This document shows, piece after piece, positions 48,556-60,847 of a stretch of 64,000 nt of DNA. The notes beneath the pieces were generated by a model that saw only the letters and a list, made by a program, of their open reading frames with translations, ran no database searches and was not told the DNA's origin. Source of the stretch: Lichenostomus cassidix (lineage: Eukaryota; Chordata; Aves; Passeriformes; Meliphagidae); assembly GCA_008360975.2 (NCBI GenBank), contig CM039182.1, positions 84,537,405 through 84,601,404 on the forward strand. Reading direction: 5' to 3'. Each line of letters starts with the position of its first letter. Within the stretch, counting starts at the first letter, position 1. The translations under genes and the position numbers were made by a program.

Positions 48556-50115
48556 AACTCACCATATGTCTTCTTCTGTGAAGGTTCCTCAGACAACTAC
48601 CTTTTCAATTAAGAAGTTGTTGTTCATTATTGATTCTTCCTTTAAGTTTTGCTCATATTGCCCCAGCCTTTCTTCCCATCAGCAAGGAAAAGATGGTCAA
48701 TGTGGAATTTTTCAGTCCCAAAGTCCAATGGTTAAGCAATAAAATCATTGTCATCCTGTTGATGAGATTTCAGACCAGTGAGCCAGAATGTAAAAGCAGA
48801 AGTGCAAGAAAAGATGTACAACAGTGACTAAGAAGAAAAGTAAATATTTATATTACAACAATAATTATTTATTTTTCTTCTTTCCCACCAACTCTAGCAT
48901 AAAAAAAATACATAAAAAAGGGAAAAATATCTGAAACCTCACAAGACTTTTCATTTTAAAAAGTTGCCAAGCAAAAAGCAGACTTGATTTGGTTCCATTT
49001 TGAGATGTTGCATTAAACCCTGCCCCCAAGCTGCCTCAGGCTTACCCATGCTGTTTCCCAGATGGCTTCTTTGAGGCACTTCACACCCAAACACAGATTC
49101 TGATTCACTGTCAGCATACAATTCATCCATCTGCCCCAAAACACTGAACTCTTCCCCATCACCATCCCTGCCTCCACAAAAGAGACACCAGTGGCCTGAC
49201 AGTTTTCACAGTTCTGCTCTGGAATGCAGCCATCTCACTGCTTGTGTGACACTTACTGGTTATCCAAGCCTTTCAGCCACCACATAAAAATAGCTCAGGA
49301 TGGACACATTTTTCAGGTCTTAGTATTAAGTGAAGCATTTTTATACACTTGGCTGTTTTGATGACTAGGTTTCTATCATGTCTTTGGTTTTCAAATACTG
49401 ACAAATGTATTCCATTGAAGTCTTCCTTGCCTTCCACATACAAGCATTAGGGCAGCTGATAGATAGAAAAAGAAGAAAGATGAGAGACCAGCCTCACAGC
49501 TGAGAATCATTCAGGTTTACAATTCTGTCTAGGTGAATGCAGATACACAAACACACGCTGGAGAAAGAAAACTGGAAAAAAAGAAAAGAAATCTTTTACT
49601 CTAAAGCAGGCACTTCTTTCTCTGAAAGTATGATCTAATACCAAATGTTGAATTAAAGGACACGGCACTCAGAAGAAAAAATAAACTAGTTTCATTACTA
49701 CATATCCCACAAGATACATAAGTATTTGCATTTGAATAATAACATTAATATTAGGAAAACTATAGCATAATCAGCTGTGCTTCATTACACAGTTTTACTG
49801 TAGCTGCAACAGTATTTCATTTTGATACAATTACAGAGACACTTAGCACTTTGAAGTAAAAAACAATTCTTCAGCTTATGTACAAAGCCATTTTTTACTT
49901 CCTTGTTTGCTATGCTATTGGAAATATTAAATCTCAAATCAATCACATAGAGTAAAAGATCTGAGTAAGGCAATTACAAAACTCATTTTAAACATCTCTC
50001 CATAGAGGAGTATTCAAAAAATCAATTTTTTTATGAAGGGCTCAAGGTTAACAAGTGGGCAATGTTGCAGATGCCAAACTTCCCTAGAAACACTCTTCAC
50101 ACTAACATATACACA
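48556..50115. other. Unique AT-rich sequence, nothing recognised
   Basis: No gene or named repeat seen. Confidence 0.5.
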
Positions 50116-50173
50116 ATCATGGAAAGTCCTGGGTTGGAAGGGACACACAAGGATCATTGATATCAAGCTCCTA
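50116..50173 (-). mobile_element. CR1 LINE, very short 3'-end fragment
   Basis: The plus strand reads AATCATGGAAAGTCCTGGG, then GTTGGAAGGGACACACAAGG and ATCATTGATATCAAGCTCCT, matching the reversed CR1 3' end (AATCATAGAATCCTAGGGTTGGAAGGGACCT…GATCATCGAGTCCAACTCCT). Only about 58 bases survive. Confidence 0.68.
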
Positions 50174-52029
50174 ATGTCAATCATGCCTATGAAAGTAAAT
50201 TAAGTAGCAGTATCACAAATACTTTCATACTCATTTGGCCTTGCAATAAAGCAATATGACAAAGAGTCTTGGAGATATTTTGGCTCCCCCACAGTCCATA
50301 GAAAAGGTTGGTTGGGATCTATTTAATTGTGTTTTTGGTGTTGGGTTTTATTTTGGTTTGTTTGTTTGTTTTTATTTTTTGTGGTTTGTTGTTGTTTTTT
50401 TTTCCCGGCGGGGAAAGGTTGGCTTTGTTTCTCTTTGTTTGAGTCTAGATGCATCTAAAAAACCCAAAAAACAAAGCCAAACATAAAAATAAACCTTTTC
50501 CTGCCACTGTCAACACAGATCTTCCCTTTCTAACTCCTTTCCTATTGAATACACACAAGATAAGTTCATTAAATTAAAATTAGCTTCTGTGACTACTTTG
50601 CAGTTTTTTGTATTTCTTAAATCTTGTATTTTGCAGTTCCATGTATACAAAACCATGTAAAATTTTCAGTAAGAATTTCAGAAAGAATTTCCAAAATAGC
50701 ACAAAAATAGCACAGATGTGGATTTTCAAAAGGCACAAACTCTTCCTGACTTTTGCCAGTTGACTTAAAAAGATGACTAAATTTTCCCTGAGAAGAATAT
50801 TTTTGTCCCCTATTATTTCGCAATTCTGTCAAAATCAGAAGTTTTACGCTGGTGAAAATTACTGTATAGGGTGCAAATAAAACCTGCATGTTGTTACAAT
50901 GGACTTCTTGGAAAGAACAAATTTTAAAAAATAGAATTGACAAAAGTAGAATTTTAAGCTCTTTGGTGAATATACTTTCCCAGTTTCAACTTGAACTTGA
51001 GGCACCATTCTGGATATACTGAGTGATGGTGTACAAATAGAATACAGGACACATGTATGCTACATAAAAGAAACCTTCTTTCTTTAATCTTGCATTGGTA
51101 GGAGCTGCTGTAATGCAGTTGCCATTGAGAAGTCTCAGTTCAAAAGCAGGGAAGAGGCAGGGGACGGGAAGAAAAGCACTTCATGAATATCTCTCCTGCC
51201 AGGACCAATCATCCATCCTTTATTTTATAGAACATGTCATACGGTGATGAGAATAGTATGTCCTGTGTCAAATCAATGAAGCAAGCACTTTGTCCTGTGC
51301 TTCAGCAACCACCATGAAAGATTAATCTGCACAGCACGTACCCACACTTCAGGACAATTATATTCCCTGGGAGCCAATTCTCGATTGTCTCAGCTCCAGG
51401 CAGCCCAGACAGGGAGCACCTCCAAGCAAGCTGCGGCCAGCTGGGATGCTGTAGCCTCAGAGAGAGTTCAAAACAAGGCTTACTGACTACTCCACCTTCA
51501 CACAGAATTCTACAATGTCTCAACAGGTTTATTCTTTAAGAATTCGCCCTACTAGTTAGGGCTTCAAAACTGAATTAAATATCAATTATTATAAACATTC
51601 CTAATTTTTTCTTGCTACATTTGTCTACAAAGTATTCATTAATTAGTGGTGAAGGTGGGGTTTGAGTATGAATGCACAATTATGTCACCTTCAGCCACTT
51701 ACTATGACAGATGAATGTATTTTTTTTAATAAAATTTATTTACTAGACAATTGCACATTACCCTTTCCCTCAAGTGTGTCACATGCAAATTCAGAAACTG
51801 ATAGCACATGAAAATGGTATTTCATTGTTTTCTAAGGTGACAGAAGACACAATTTTCTAGTCTAGACTTAGAATCAATGCTGAAAAAAATTGAAAGAAAC
51901 TTCAAACACTTCTCTTTACCTTCTCTGTTTGTTTATATATTAGTTTTTAAATTCAAAGAAAACTGCAATATTTTTATATATTTTTTAAACAGTGAAATCT
52001 AATAACTATTTTCCTCCTGATGCTGCATC
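50174..52029. other. Unique sequence, partly less AT-rich
   Basis: Contains a GT/T-rich simple-sequence tract at 50330-50405 and a more GC-rich stretch at 51100-51530 that I cannot assign. No gene is supported. Confidence 0.45.
50330..50405 (+). repeat. T/GTTT-rich low-complexity tract
   Basis: Runs of T broken by G, including repeated GTTT units, ending TTTTTTTTTCCC. It drives a spurious open frame. Confidence 0.85.
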
Positions 52030-52237
52030 AAGCACTGATGCATCTTGGTCCGGGAGGGTGGCACAGGCCGGCTCCCCCCCGGACCGGGTCTCTGGTCCAT
52101 GTAAATCCCACCAGATCTGGGGCGGGCGGCCCCCGAGGTTCCGCGGCATGGCGTGAGTCTTCAAACTACATCAATTCAAGCAGGAAATTAGTGAGACTAG
52201 GAAAGAACTGGACTCCATCTCTGTTCTGCTAGGGAGG

Positions 52238-52243
52238 TTTATT
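52238..52243 (-). terminator. Polyadenylation signal AATAAA of LTR copy C
   Basis: TTTATT on the plus strand, AATAAA on the LTR sense strand, in a block aligned with the degraded signal of copy B. Confidence 0.7.
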
Positions 52244-52355
52244 TGGGGTAACGGGAAAAGGGGTGCAGGGAAGGAGAAGCGGGAAGGGAGACAGGGCAGG
52301 GAGCAAATGCTAGCATCTCAGAGATGGAAGACCTCGAGCTGATCTGAACATCGCC

Positions 52356-52362
52356 TTATAAA
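52356..52362 (-). promoter_or_regulatory. TATA box of LTR copy C
   Basis: TTATAAA on the plus strand (TTTATAA on the sense strand), preceded on the sense strand by a pyrimidine/CCTTCC block shared with copy B. Confidence 0.6.
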
Positions 52363-52552
52363 GGGAAAGGAAGGGGAGGGACTGTCTCCCCTAGAGCCAG
52401 TCCCGGCGAGTCTGAAGGGAAGACAGGCATAGGGAACCCACCAATAGATTTCGGGGTACAGCAGAGCATATTTCAAAATGAACCAATGGTATACAAAGCA
52501 GAGGGACAAAGGAGCACATGGAATTCTAAAACCCCACATTGCTACAAAGCAC

Positions 52553-52666
52553 TAGAAATTAAAGGGCAGAAAGTTATAAAGGCTTAATTTAGGTGTCAAA
52601 AATAATCTTCGGCAGAAAAATAACAATTTACATAAGCACCTTGGAGAGAACATGGCAAAATAAAAC
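52553..52666. other. Host spacer between two solo LTRs
   Basis: About 114 bp of AT-rich host DNA separating copies C and B, each with its own target duplication. Confidence 0.7.
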
Positions 52667-52672
52667 AGTATC

Positions 52673-53189
52673 TGCAGCAGTGTGTTTCTGCAGATTTCCA
52701 CGAGGCTTTTCCTTTGTTCTCCTTCTCTGTGTGTTACTGGCTGTTTTGAATTATGCACTCTGCCTTATCAGAAGTCTATTGGTGCGTACCCCCATCTTTC
52801 TTCCCCTCAGACCTTCCGGGATTGGCTCTCCAGAGCTAACTCCCTCCCCCCTTCCCTTCCTTTATAAACCCATGCCTGCGTGAGCCCAAGTGTTACTGTG
52901 TCTGGGCTCTCAGACCCCTCGCCCTTTCCCCGTGCTCCTCCCTCCTTCGCCTCCCCTGGAACCTCACCCAAGGTCCCAAAAAAACTCCCTGGGAGAACAG
53001 AAACTGTCTCCAGTACGTTCTTTCGTCTCACCGTGGTTCCTGCAAGGTTTTTGTCACCTGAGCTTCGTGCCATGCTGTGCGCTCCCCAGAGCCCCGGACC
53101 GACGCCAGCCAGCCCGCTCAGCATGTCTGACGCAGCCGTTTGCCTTTGCGGCGTTGGGGGCTCCGGCTGTATTAGGGGACAACGCCTCA
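52673..53189 (+). mobile_element. Solo LTR, ERVK-like (LTR copy B)
   Basis: A 517-bp segment is flanked by AGTATC (52667-52672 and 53190-53195), a perfect 6-bp target duplication. It starts TGCAGCAGTG and ends ACGCCTCA, agreeing with the ends of copies A and C. It has the family U3 block ATTGGCTCTCCAGAGCTAAC, a TATA box (TATAAA at 52863-52868) and, where copies A and C carry AATAAA, only AAAAAA within CCCAAAAAAACTCCC. The polyadenylation signal therefore appears mutated. Long frames on both strands inside it are compositional and not genes. Confidence 0.9.
52863..52868 (+). promoter_or_regulatory. TATA box of LTR copy B
   Basis: TATAAA following a CCTTCCCTTCCTT tract, about 110 bases before the expected polyadenylation site. 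Confidence 0.6.
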
Positions 53190-53195
53190 AGTATC

Positions 53196-53930
53196 TGTAA
53201 TCTATTTGCATTCTACTGTCTCTGAGATATGGCTGTGGTTGTGTATCTACTCACCATATCCACTTTTATTGAGCTGCCCATTACTGACAGCTAATGACTG
53301 CTACTAGAGCAGTATCACTGTACAAAACTTGCTCCTGAATTATGCTACTGTATATTTCCTGCTAATGAAAACATATTTGTATATTAGCATTACATATTGT
53401 TTGTATATTTATGATACATATTTACAATACTGTAACAATAAAACCATGCAATACAATAACAATAGTACAATATTATATGTTAGCATTATATATATTTTGT
53501 AGTTCTTCTCTCATAATCTTCACATCTAGGGTAAACCTGATCCTCATTAATATAAGCCGTCTGCCTCCTTTATTTCTCCATCTGCTCTGCTACTTTTAAC
53601 TTTGGGTTGCTTTTCTAGCACTACAGGGAAAGATAATATGCCAGTGTTTTATAAAACTTATTCAAATTATTCTGGGAGTAAGAAATAAAAAGGTATACAG
53701 TGTGTGTGTTAACAACTAATTGTTGATTCTGAACATTTAATCTGAGGTATGTGTGAGGTTGTTTATTACATCTGATGCCTTAATAATTTTGGGTTTTGTC
53801 TTTTTGTGTTCATGCGTCTGTAACTTGGTGTAGTTCAGTGCTCTTACAAAATGCTGAAAACCTCTGCTACCAACACATTTAACCAAAACAAACTCTCTGG
53901 ACAGATATTCAAGGACATATCGTTACCCTA
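53196..53930. other. Unique AT-rich sequence, nothing recognised
   Basis: Strongly AT-rich between 53330 and 53520 with many ATATT/TATAT strings; no gene or named repeat. Confidence 0.5.
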
Positions 53931-54192
53931 TGGCCAGAAAATATGTAAACTACTGTGCAAAGGGGGGAGCATGCCTGGGGCAGTCAATATCATCACCTGA
54001 AGGTGTGATTGGAGAATTAGGGACCAATATGTAAAAAGAAAAAACTTATAAAGGTAAAGAGCTCGTGACCTGGCGTCCATTTTGGGTGTAGTCCCCAAGG
54101 TGCACTTTTCTTGCCCAAATGTGCCTTGAAGGCCTTGAATAAATTTGTCTGCTTTTTATACACCTAATTGTTTTGGCCTCTGTTTTCAGGCA
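53931..54192 (+). mobile_element. Short LTR, probably ERVL-like, boundaries approximate
   Basis: Contains, in LTR order, GGGACCAATATG, a TATA box (ACTTATAAAGG near 54044), a transcribed part with GTGCACTTTTCTTGCCCAAA and AATAAA at 54138-54143. Proposed ends are TGGCCAGAAA and TTTTCAGGCA, with flanks CCCTA (53926-53930) and CCCTG (54193-54197), a 5-bp duplication with one mismatch. Five-base duplications fit ERVL elements. The element identity is inferred from the promoter/polyadenylation layout, and the exact ends are uncertain. Confidence 0.5.
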
Positions 54193-57100
54193 CCCTGTTT
54201 CAGGCATCACATCTTACAGAGAATCTTACCAAGTCTCTTGTTTTTTTGGAATATGTTATTTAACATGTTCATCTACCTTTTATCTTTGGTTGAATTATTC
54301 CATCATTCTTCTTTCCATTCCTTTTGTCATCTTTCCTTGAAATGCATTCCCTCTCTACACTGTAATCCTGTGTGAAGACTACTAAGATAGCTAGCTGGCG
54401 AAGAGGGTACCCTTCAGGTGAGCCTCCAGGTGTCTATGTTTCTGGTACAGGGAACAGGGACTATCCATCCAGAGCAATTCACCTGTTTTGTCTCTGCAGT
54501 ACAAAGGAAAATTGCCATTTCTGCTGTCCTGGGAGAAAGGCGTTCACCATGTACTTCAGTGCTTAAGTTATTTGATGAAAGTCAGATATGCTACTGTATC
54601 TGCTTTATGGACCTTCCAAAGAGAAACACCAGCAAAACCTAGCTGAGAACAATTCTGTTTCATGACTTCAAAAACACCAAAACCCATTACTTCAGTGAAA
54701 TCTCTTAATGTTATTGTAGCCTGCCAGGGTTAATTCTTGTGAGAGGCCATTTCAGGAGCAATAGGCAGAATGAAAAGAGCCTGCATTGGGGTTCTTTTCA
54801 TTGAATGCACATGAGATGCTGTGCATAATGGGAGAACCTAACAAAGCAGCTGGGGCTGAATCTTTTTGTATATTTACAACTTTAGTTAGAGTTGGTATAC
54901 CAAAAGATCTTCACTTTAATGTACAAATTATCATTAACAAAGGAAGACAACAGCACAATGCAAACTGTTCATTTACAGAAACTTTTAGACAGGTTAGAAT
55001 AGGACTAGCATTTTCATCAAAAAAAGAATATTGGATCCTGTCTGTATACAAATCTGTATGCACCATCACTCCTTCCAGGAATAAGTCTCTCACTCCTGGA
55101 GATGCTCCCATAAGTGGAAATCACCAAACCAGCTGTTTTCCAGACTGCGGTACAGTGCTGTTTATGCATGCAGGCATCATACTATGAGGTCAGCATTTAT
55201 ATTCCATGTGCACGAGTTCTATCACCCCTCCAAAGCATATGCAATTATAGTTCTCTTGACTGGGACACATAAAGCAAAGATATTGTTGCTCAGTAGCACA
55301 AACTCCAGATGGTTGTTATCAAAGCACTTATGCTTAGTTCATAAGTGAGGACAAAAAAATAAGGCCACAGCATGCCCTGAATAATTTCTTGTTCTGAAAG
55401 ATTCTCAGGGCACAGCTCATCTTCTGCATATAAGTAAGGAATACCTACCAAAACTGATATGACAAAACCAACAAGAGAATATTCTAGAAATGACAGAGAG
55501 CCATCAGCACTTAACCTAGGAGTTCAACTACCGCTAACAGTTCAATTCCAAGGCAAACTGAGGAGCATTCAGCAACCACTCTCTAGTTCTGAGGCACTTA
55601 GACACAGCAGCTGCTTTGTTGTGCTCCTCATTAGCTGCAATCATGCCTCTGAATACACCCAAGTTTGAGTAACTCATGCTTATTTGTAAGCAGCTCCAGG
55701 CTCAGCTTACATTTAAGTCTAACTTTCAAAATTTTTTTTTTTTAAAAAGGGCTCTTCACCTGCAAATTCCTCACTTGAGTCAAAATTGTACCAAAGACAG
55801 CACAAAACAGACTTCCACAGTCACTGAAAGCCAGAGGGGAAATCACAGGGTCACCACCTACCTTTAATTTCCTTCATAAGAAGACTTAAGTGCAAATCAG
55901 ACAGAACAACTAAAACTGTTATTTTCTGATGCTGTTCTGGAAGCAGTCACCTGCAAAAGAGGCTTCTAAATTATAACTTTCAAGAACAACCGGAACCATG
56001 TGCTTGCCTACAAGCTCTGAGTAAAACATGAGCTGAAGATTTACCCTGTACTGCAGCCCTTGTGATTAGCTGAGTCTGCTACAGGTGACCCACAGGTTTT
56101 AGTCCTTTCTGTCACTTCACCTTGCTGAGTGAGCAGTTCCTCCCTTAATTTCTGTTAACCCCTTTATCAAAAGGGGCCCTTTTCTATTTAGTGATGTAGT
56201 GTGGCTGCAATCTTAATCTTCCTGGGAAAGGCAGCTATTCCATTCCTGCAGTAGTTACCGAATACTTATTTTTACACCTCCTGGCACTGCTTCCTGGCAG
56301 GAACTGCTGACTCTAGCAATATAATCTGAAGCCAGAAGTGGGGTCGGAAAAGAGCAGAAATCTAATGTCTCCAATTGTGATGCTAATTAGAAAACAGAAA
56401 GAATTGTCTCTCTTTGTAGGCCATGCCATATTTTAGACTCAAATTTAGCAAGCTGATGGATGTGAGAAGATCCCCCTGTGACTTCCCAGAACTATAGGAA
56501 AGAAAGGAAAACAACTGTGTAGAACAGTTTGAGTAATTAGGGGCCTTAATTAGAAAGTGGAACTATGCTTCTGGCATCCATATAATTTTCCCTGGTCTCC
56601 ACTAGGAAATGTGTCTTCTAGTTTTTCCTCCAGGTTGTCTTCCAACAAAACTTTTTGCTTTTGAATGTGACTATTAAATTAAATTACTGTATATTTAAGA
56701 CTTAAAGCTTAATTCAACACATTATTTAAGTATGTTTTAATTTTAATCACATGGCTTGTCTCATTTGATAATGCATTAATGGGATATTTCACCTGGTCAC
56801 AGTTAAACTCTTTTTAAGTGCTTACCTTAAACCTTTAAGTCAGGCATAAGATGAGAATCAATCCCTATCTCTTCTCCTCATATTTTTGTTTCATCTTCTC
56901 TCTTTACTTCAGAAAAAAAAAATACAGTAGCAGTAGTTCACTGGTGGTCAAAAAATTCCCATTCCTGTTTCCTTTTAGATCCTGTTTATTTCTGTTCCCT
57001 TCTGATTATTTGCATTCCTTTTTGTTTTTTTAAATTATTTTTCATTCAAAACATAACAATGAGTTATAAATACACATTTTAAAACAATATTCTGGGTAGG

Positions 57101-57611
57101 TAGGGTATTTACAAATTCTTGCCACAAAACAACATACCCCCTTAATGTCAGTAGAAGACATTTACTAAGGGAAACTGATATGTGCTAAGATATTGCTGTG
57201 CATTTGCTATGTTCTGATTTTTAATGTCTGAAAAGCCAAAGAAAATAAAACACTCTAAGACAACCTCCTGATCTATTGAACCTGATGCGTATTTGTTGTG
57301 ATACTCCAGTGCCAGAAATTTCCAGAGCCCTTTCATTAATTGAGATAATTGTAAAAATATCCTGTTTGCTTTTTTGAATTTTAACAGTGACATCTATCAT
57401 TGAAAAAGGTTTTCTGGTTGTACATAAGGAAGCTATCTGAAAATTAAGCTAGTAAATATTTTATACTGTGGCCTCTTTGAGTGCCTTTCAAATTCTCAGA
57501 CAAGCACAAAATCAAAGTAACAACCTATCCAAATGGGAACAAAATATGTTTTTAAGCATTGCTCGTACTTTCAGAAAGAACATTGCTCAAGGCTGTTTCT
57601 GAATCTGTGTT

Positions 57612-57631
57612 CACACACACACACACACACA
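57612..57631 (+). repeat. (CA)10 microsatellite
   Basis: Ten perfect CA units; likely length-polymorphic. Confidence 0.95.
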
Positions 57632-60590
57632 TCTCTACCATGGGCCACGCAAGAACTGGATAGAGTTAAAGCAGCTTAAAGGAATCTGGCTATGAAAATT
57701 TCTGTGAATAACTAGTGGCTTCAATGATATTTTATTTTAAGTGTCAGCATTGCTAGTACGTCTGTGGGATAAGAGAAAAAACCCTTAATGAATACTTTCT
57801 CTTACTCAGGAAAACTATTAAATGTGAAATCTTTCACTGAATCAGAACAATAATAAGACTCATGTAATTGCTAAAAGGATTGTCACCTAAAGCTACAACT
57901 CTAAAAAAGAGCTGGATGAAATTAAAACACAGGAAGATACCGATTCCTATAATCTAAAGTCTCCTTTGCAAACTCTGGAGTATTTCTTTTTCAAATTGTG
58001 TTCAGGCCTAAATACTGATTTTCTATCTCCTATGTTGCTGAGAATAAAAGACAGAAGGAAGATAGAATATAGGACTATAAGAAAGACTCAAGAGTTTCAG
58101 TATCTGAAGTGTCCCATTTTTAACTAAAGTTGTTCATGGAAAAGAAAAAGAAAAGATAGAAAATAACTATCTATAGCAACCATCCTTAATTAGACAGAGT
58201 GAATGTTGTACTTTTACAAAAGCTTTTATATTTATAAAAGAGTTGGATAATTTACTGTAGACTGGAAGTCAATATCAAGACCAAAAAAAATCTTTTATCT
58301 CTAAATGCAAATTGGCCTCTCAGGATAAACTATGTTTCTCAATACGTAAAATTTCTCAATACAATATAAAGTGAAACAAAAAAACCCAGGCAATAATGAA
58401 ACTCAGCCTATAATACATACACATATACTTTATGTATTGCATCAGAGTAGTCATTATATTTCCTTATATTGGAATATTTATGTTTTGAAATATGTTCAGT
58501 AAGTTAACTAATATTTCCCTCCTAATGTATCATTGACACACCAGTAGTGGTAGTTAGTTGGTGATAGGCTTTGTGTTGAAAATAAGGCAAATAAAAATCC
58601 TCAATGTAGTAACAAACTGGGAAGTGGAGTCTAAGCAATGAATGCTTAATAATAGTTTTATTGCAGTGGGAATGGAAGAATTTATTTTGAGACTACAGTG
58701 TCTGCTTGCAATACTTCTCTATCTCCTTCTAGCACGCTGACAAGTAACAGAAACTTGTTGCATTTTGTCACCACATCACCACAAAGGCTTAGTCTTTAAA
58801 GAGTGGGCCATGCACAAGTAACATTCTTTGCAATCTTCCAAGTGTGAAAATTACCCTGAAGCTGATAGGAACAGAAACCAGTGTATATTTTGCACCTTCC
58901 TATGCCGGCAGAGACATCCAGGTGTGAAGCAGGAACCTTTACTCTGTCTGACATTTTCATTCTTCACGACACATCTGACCAGTGCACTGAAACAGAGGAC
59001 AGCCCAAGCCTGAAAAGTAATATGTAATTATACAATTAAGAAATATACAGTATACAGGGGCACATAGGAAGCAAAACCTTGGTGTTCTCTTTCAAATGCA
59101 CATTCATGAAAACTAGTGCTTGAAGTACAGCTTGAAACTTTGACTACTTAAAAGTTATGTCAGCTAAGCCAGAGAGTGTCTTTTGTTTTGCCACTATGGC
59201 AAATGCCTGGTAAGGTCACTTAGCTTGACTGTCTTTTGTCACAGGCCACACTCAGTACCATGACTCTCAATTTCCCCTGTGCTAAGAATGCAGCTACTGT
59301 GGTCCAGTTGATGCATGGTAACTAACTGCAAGCAGCAGCTTGAATGTGAACTTGACCTGTCAGATCTTCCTTTTAATGCCCTTCCTCACAGTTATTGCTC
59401 TGGGATTATTTTAATTTTCTGCAGGGGAGAAGAAGAGTTGTGCCGTTTTCTTATTTCTATTTTCTCAGGAATACAAATGCACAGCTATTCTGTACAGCTG
59501 CTGTGACATGTGTGCCATGCTATTTTAACTAGCAGCAGAAGGACTGTTATTTTAGAGGGGAGAATATGTTCACACTGTGCACTGGATTCAGAGGAAATGC
59601 AGCACAGGACTCTTGGGTCTGCAGGCTTAAGGGAGGATGTGTCCCAGATTTTCTCATCCAGTCAAAATAGCAGGCAGAGCTGGGGAAGTGCCATGTGCAG
59701 GGCTCTGGTGAGGGCAGCCCTCAGGCTCTGCTTTCTCCCACCTTCTTTCTCCACCCTTAGCTCCACATGTGATTCTTCACCACAAAAAAGAGATAGGTCA
59801 GCCTGCAGAACTGAAATGCCCACTCTGTCTGCCCTGTCAATGCAGCAAAATTTATGAGCCCTGAAAGCTGCACTGTAAAAGGTCATGGCTGTCTGATGTG
59901 GAGCCAGACCATTCTGCACATCTGTGCCTGCCATTTGTATAGTGGTTTTTTTCTCACTAATACATAAGAACAGGGGATAGCTACATAGCTTGGATGGAAA
60001 GGAATTTCATGTAACATAGTAAAAATACCCCAAAGGCTTGTGGCCATCACTGGGAAAGGTGGAGGAACTCAGAAATCAAAGAAGAATCTGTTATAAGGGA
60101 AAATACCACACAACTTCAATGCATGGTCACCATCCATTGTGATGACCACTCATGTAATAATTTTCAGAAGGTGTCAGGTACTTTAGCTTTGAAAGTGCAC
60201 ATCTTACCTTAAAAACCAGAGATTATATGTCATTTCCTTCAATGACACAATGATTTGTTTGTCTTCAGTATTATTCTTCAGGCATTGTTGTCTTTCCTTA
60301 TCATATTCAATTTTCATTAAAAAAAGAAAAAGGTAATGTTAGATGGCTGATATGGCTAGAAGTTATTATTTTCTGAAAATGAAAGGTAATTTCATTTTAA
60401 AACTCATTGTGGCATTCACCTCAAAGCTATTGAAATGTGTGGAAGGAGGAGGGGGTAAAATTATCTTTGTAGCTTTATAGTTTCATTACTATAAGTTTCA
60501 AGAAAAATAAATAAACTTTAACAGCTTTTTACTATGGTAACAGGACATTTAGTCTCAGTGGGTATTCTGAGTGCTGCATTTTAAATTTGA

Positions 60591-60603
60591 TTTTTTTTTT
60601 TTT
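60591..60603 (+). repeat. Poly(T) run
   Basis: Thirteen T followed by CC. Confidence 0.85.
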
Positions 60604-60834
60604 CCAAACAGGCCCGTGGGGTAAAATGATCAGGATGAAAGGATAGGTCTGCAGCTTCAGAATCATTTTAACAGCAGATGCCAAACTTTTGAAGCCTCCA
60701 TGAAACACAGCCTATTGAGGAGTACTCTAGCGTTGCTGGCTAAAATGAAAAGAATTATAGATAAACAACTAAGATAACTGTAACCCTGCAGAAAATGTGA
60801 TAATATTATTAATATAAAATAAAGAGCAAGGAAT

Positions 60835-60847
60835 AAAAAAAAAAAAA
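60835..60847 (+). repeat. Poly(A) run
   Basis: Thirteen A after AAGGAAT. An AATAAA overlaps its start, but no gene or retroposon body is seen upstream. Confidence 0.85.

Larger units (their letters stand above)
52036..52546 (-). mobile_element. Solo LTR, ERVK-like, minus orientation (LTR copy C)
   Basis: A 511-bp segment is flanked on both sides by AAGCAC (52030-52035 and 52547-52552), a perfect 6-bp target duplication. On the minus strand it starts TGTAGCAATG and ends GATGCATCA. It has CCAAT-like boxes, a TATA box (CCTTTATAAGG, plus 52354-52364) and AATAAA (plus TTTATT at 52238-52243), in LTR order. The downstream block AAACCTCCCTAGCAGAACAG matches the same place in copy B, and TGGCTCTAGGGGAGACAG matches the U3 of A and B, so all three are one family. 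The final third is CpG-rich. No internal retroviral sequence remains. Confidence 0.88.

Noticed and set aside
52807..53211. 134-codon minus-strand frame and overlapping plus-strand frames
   Set aside because: They lie inside LTR copy B on both strands and cross its boundary; compositional artefacts.
54786..55187. 133-codon plus-strand open frame
   Set aside because: No domain, signal peptide or splice context; length is within chance expectation for this much DNA on six frames.
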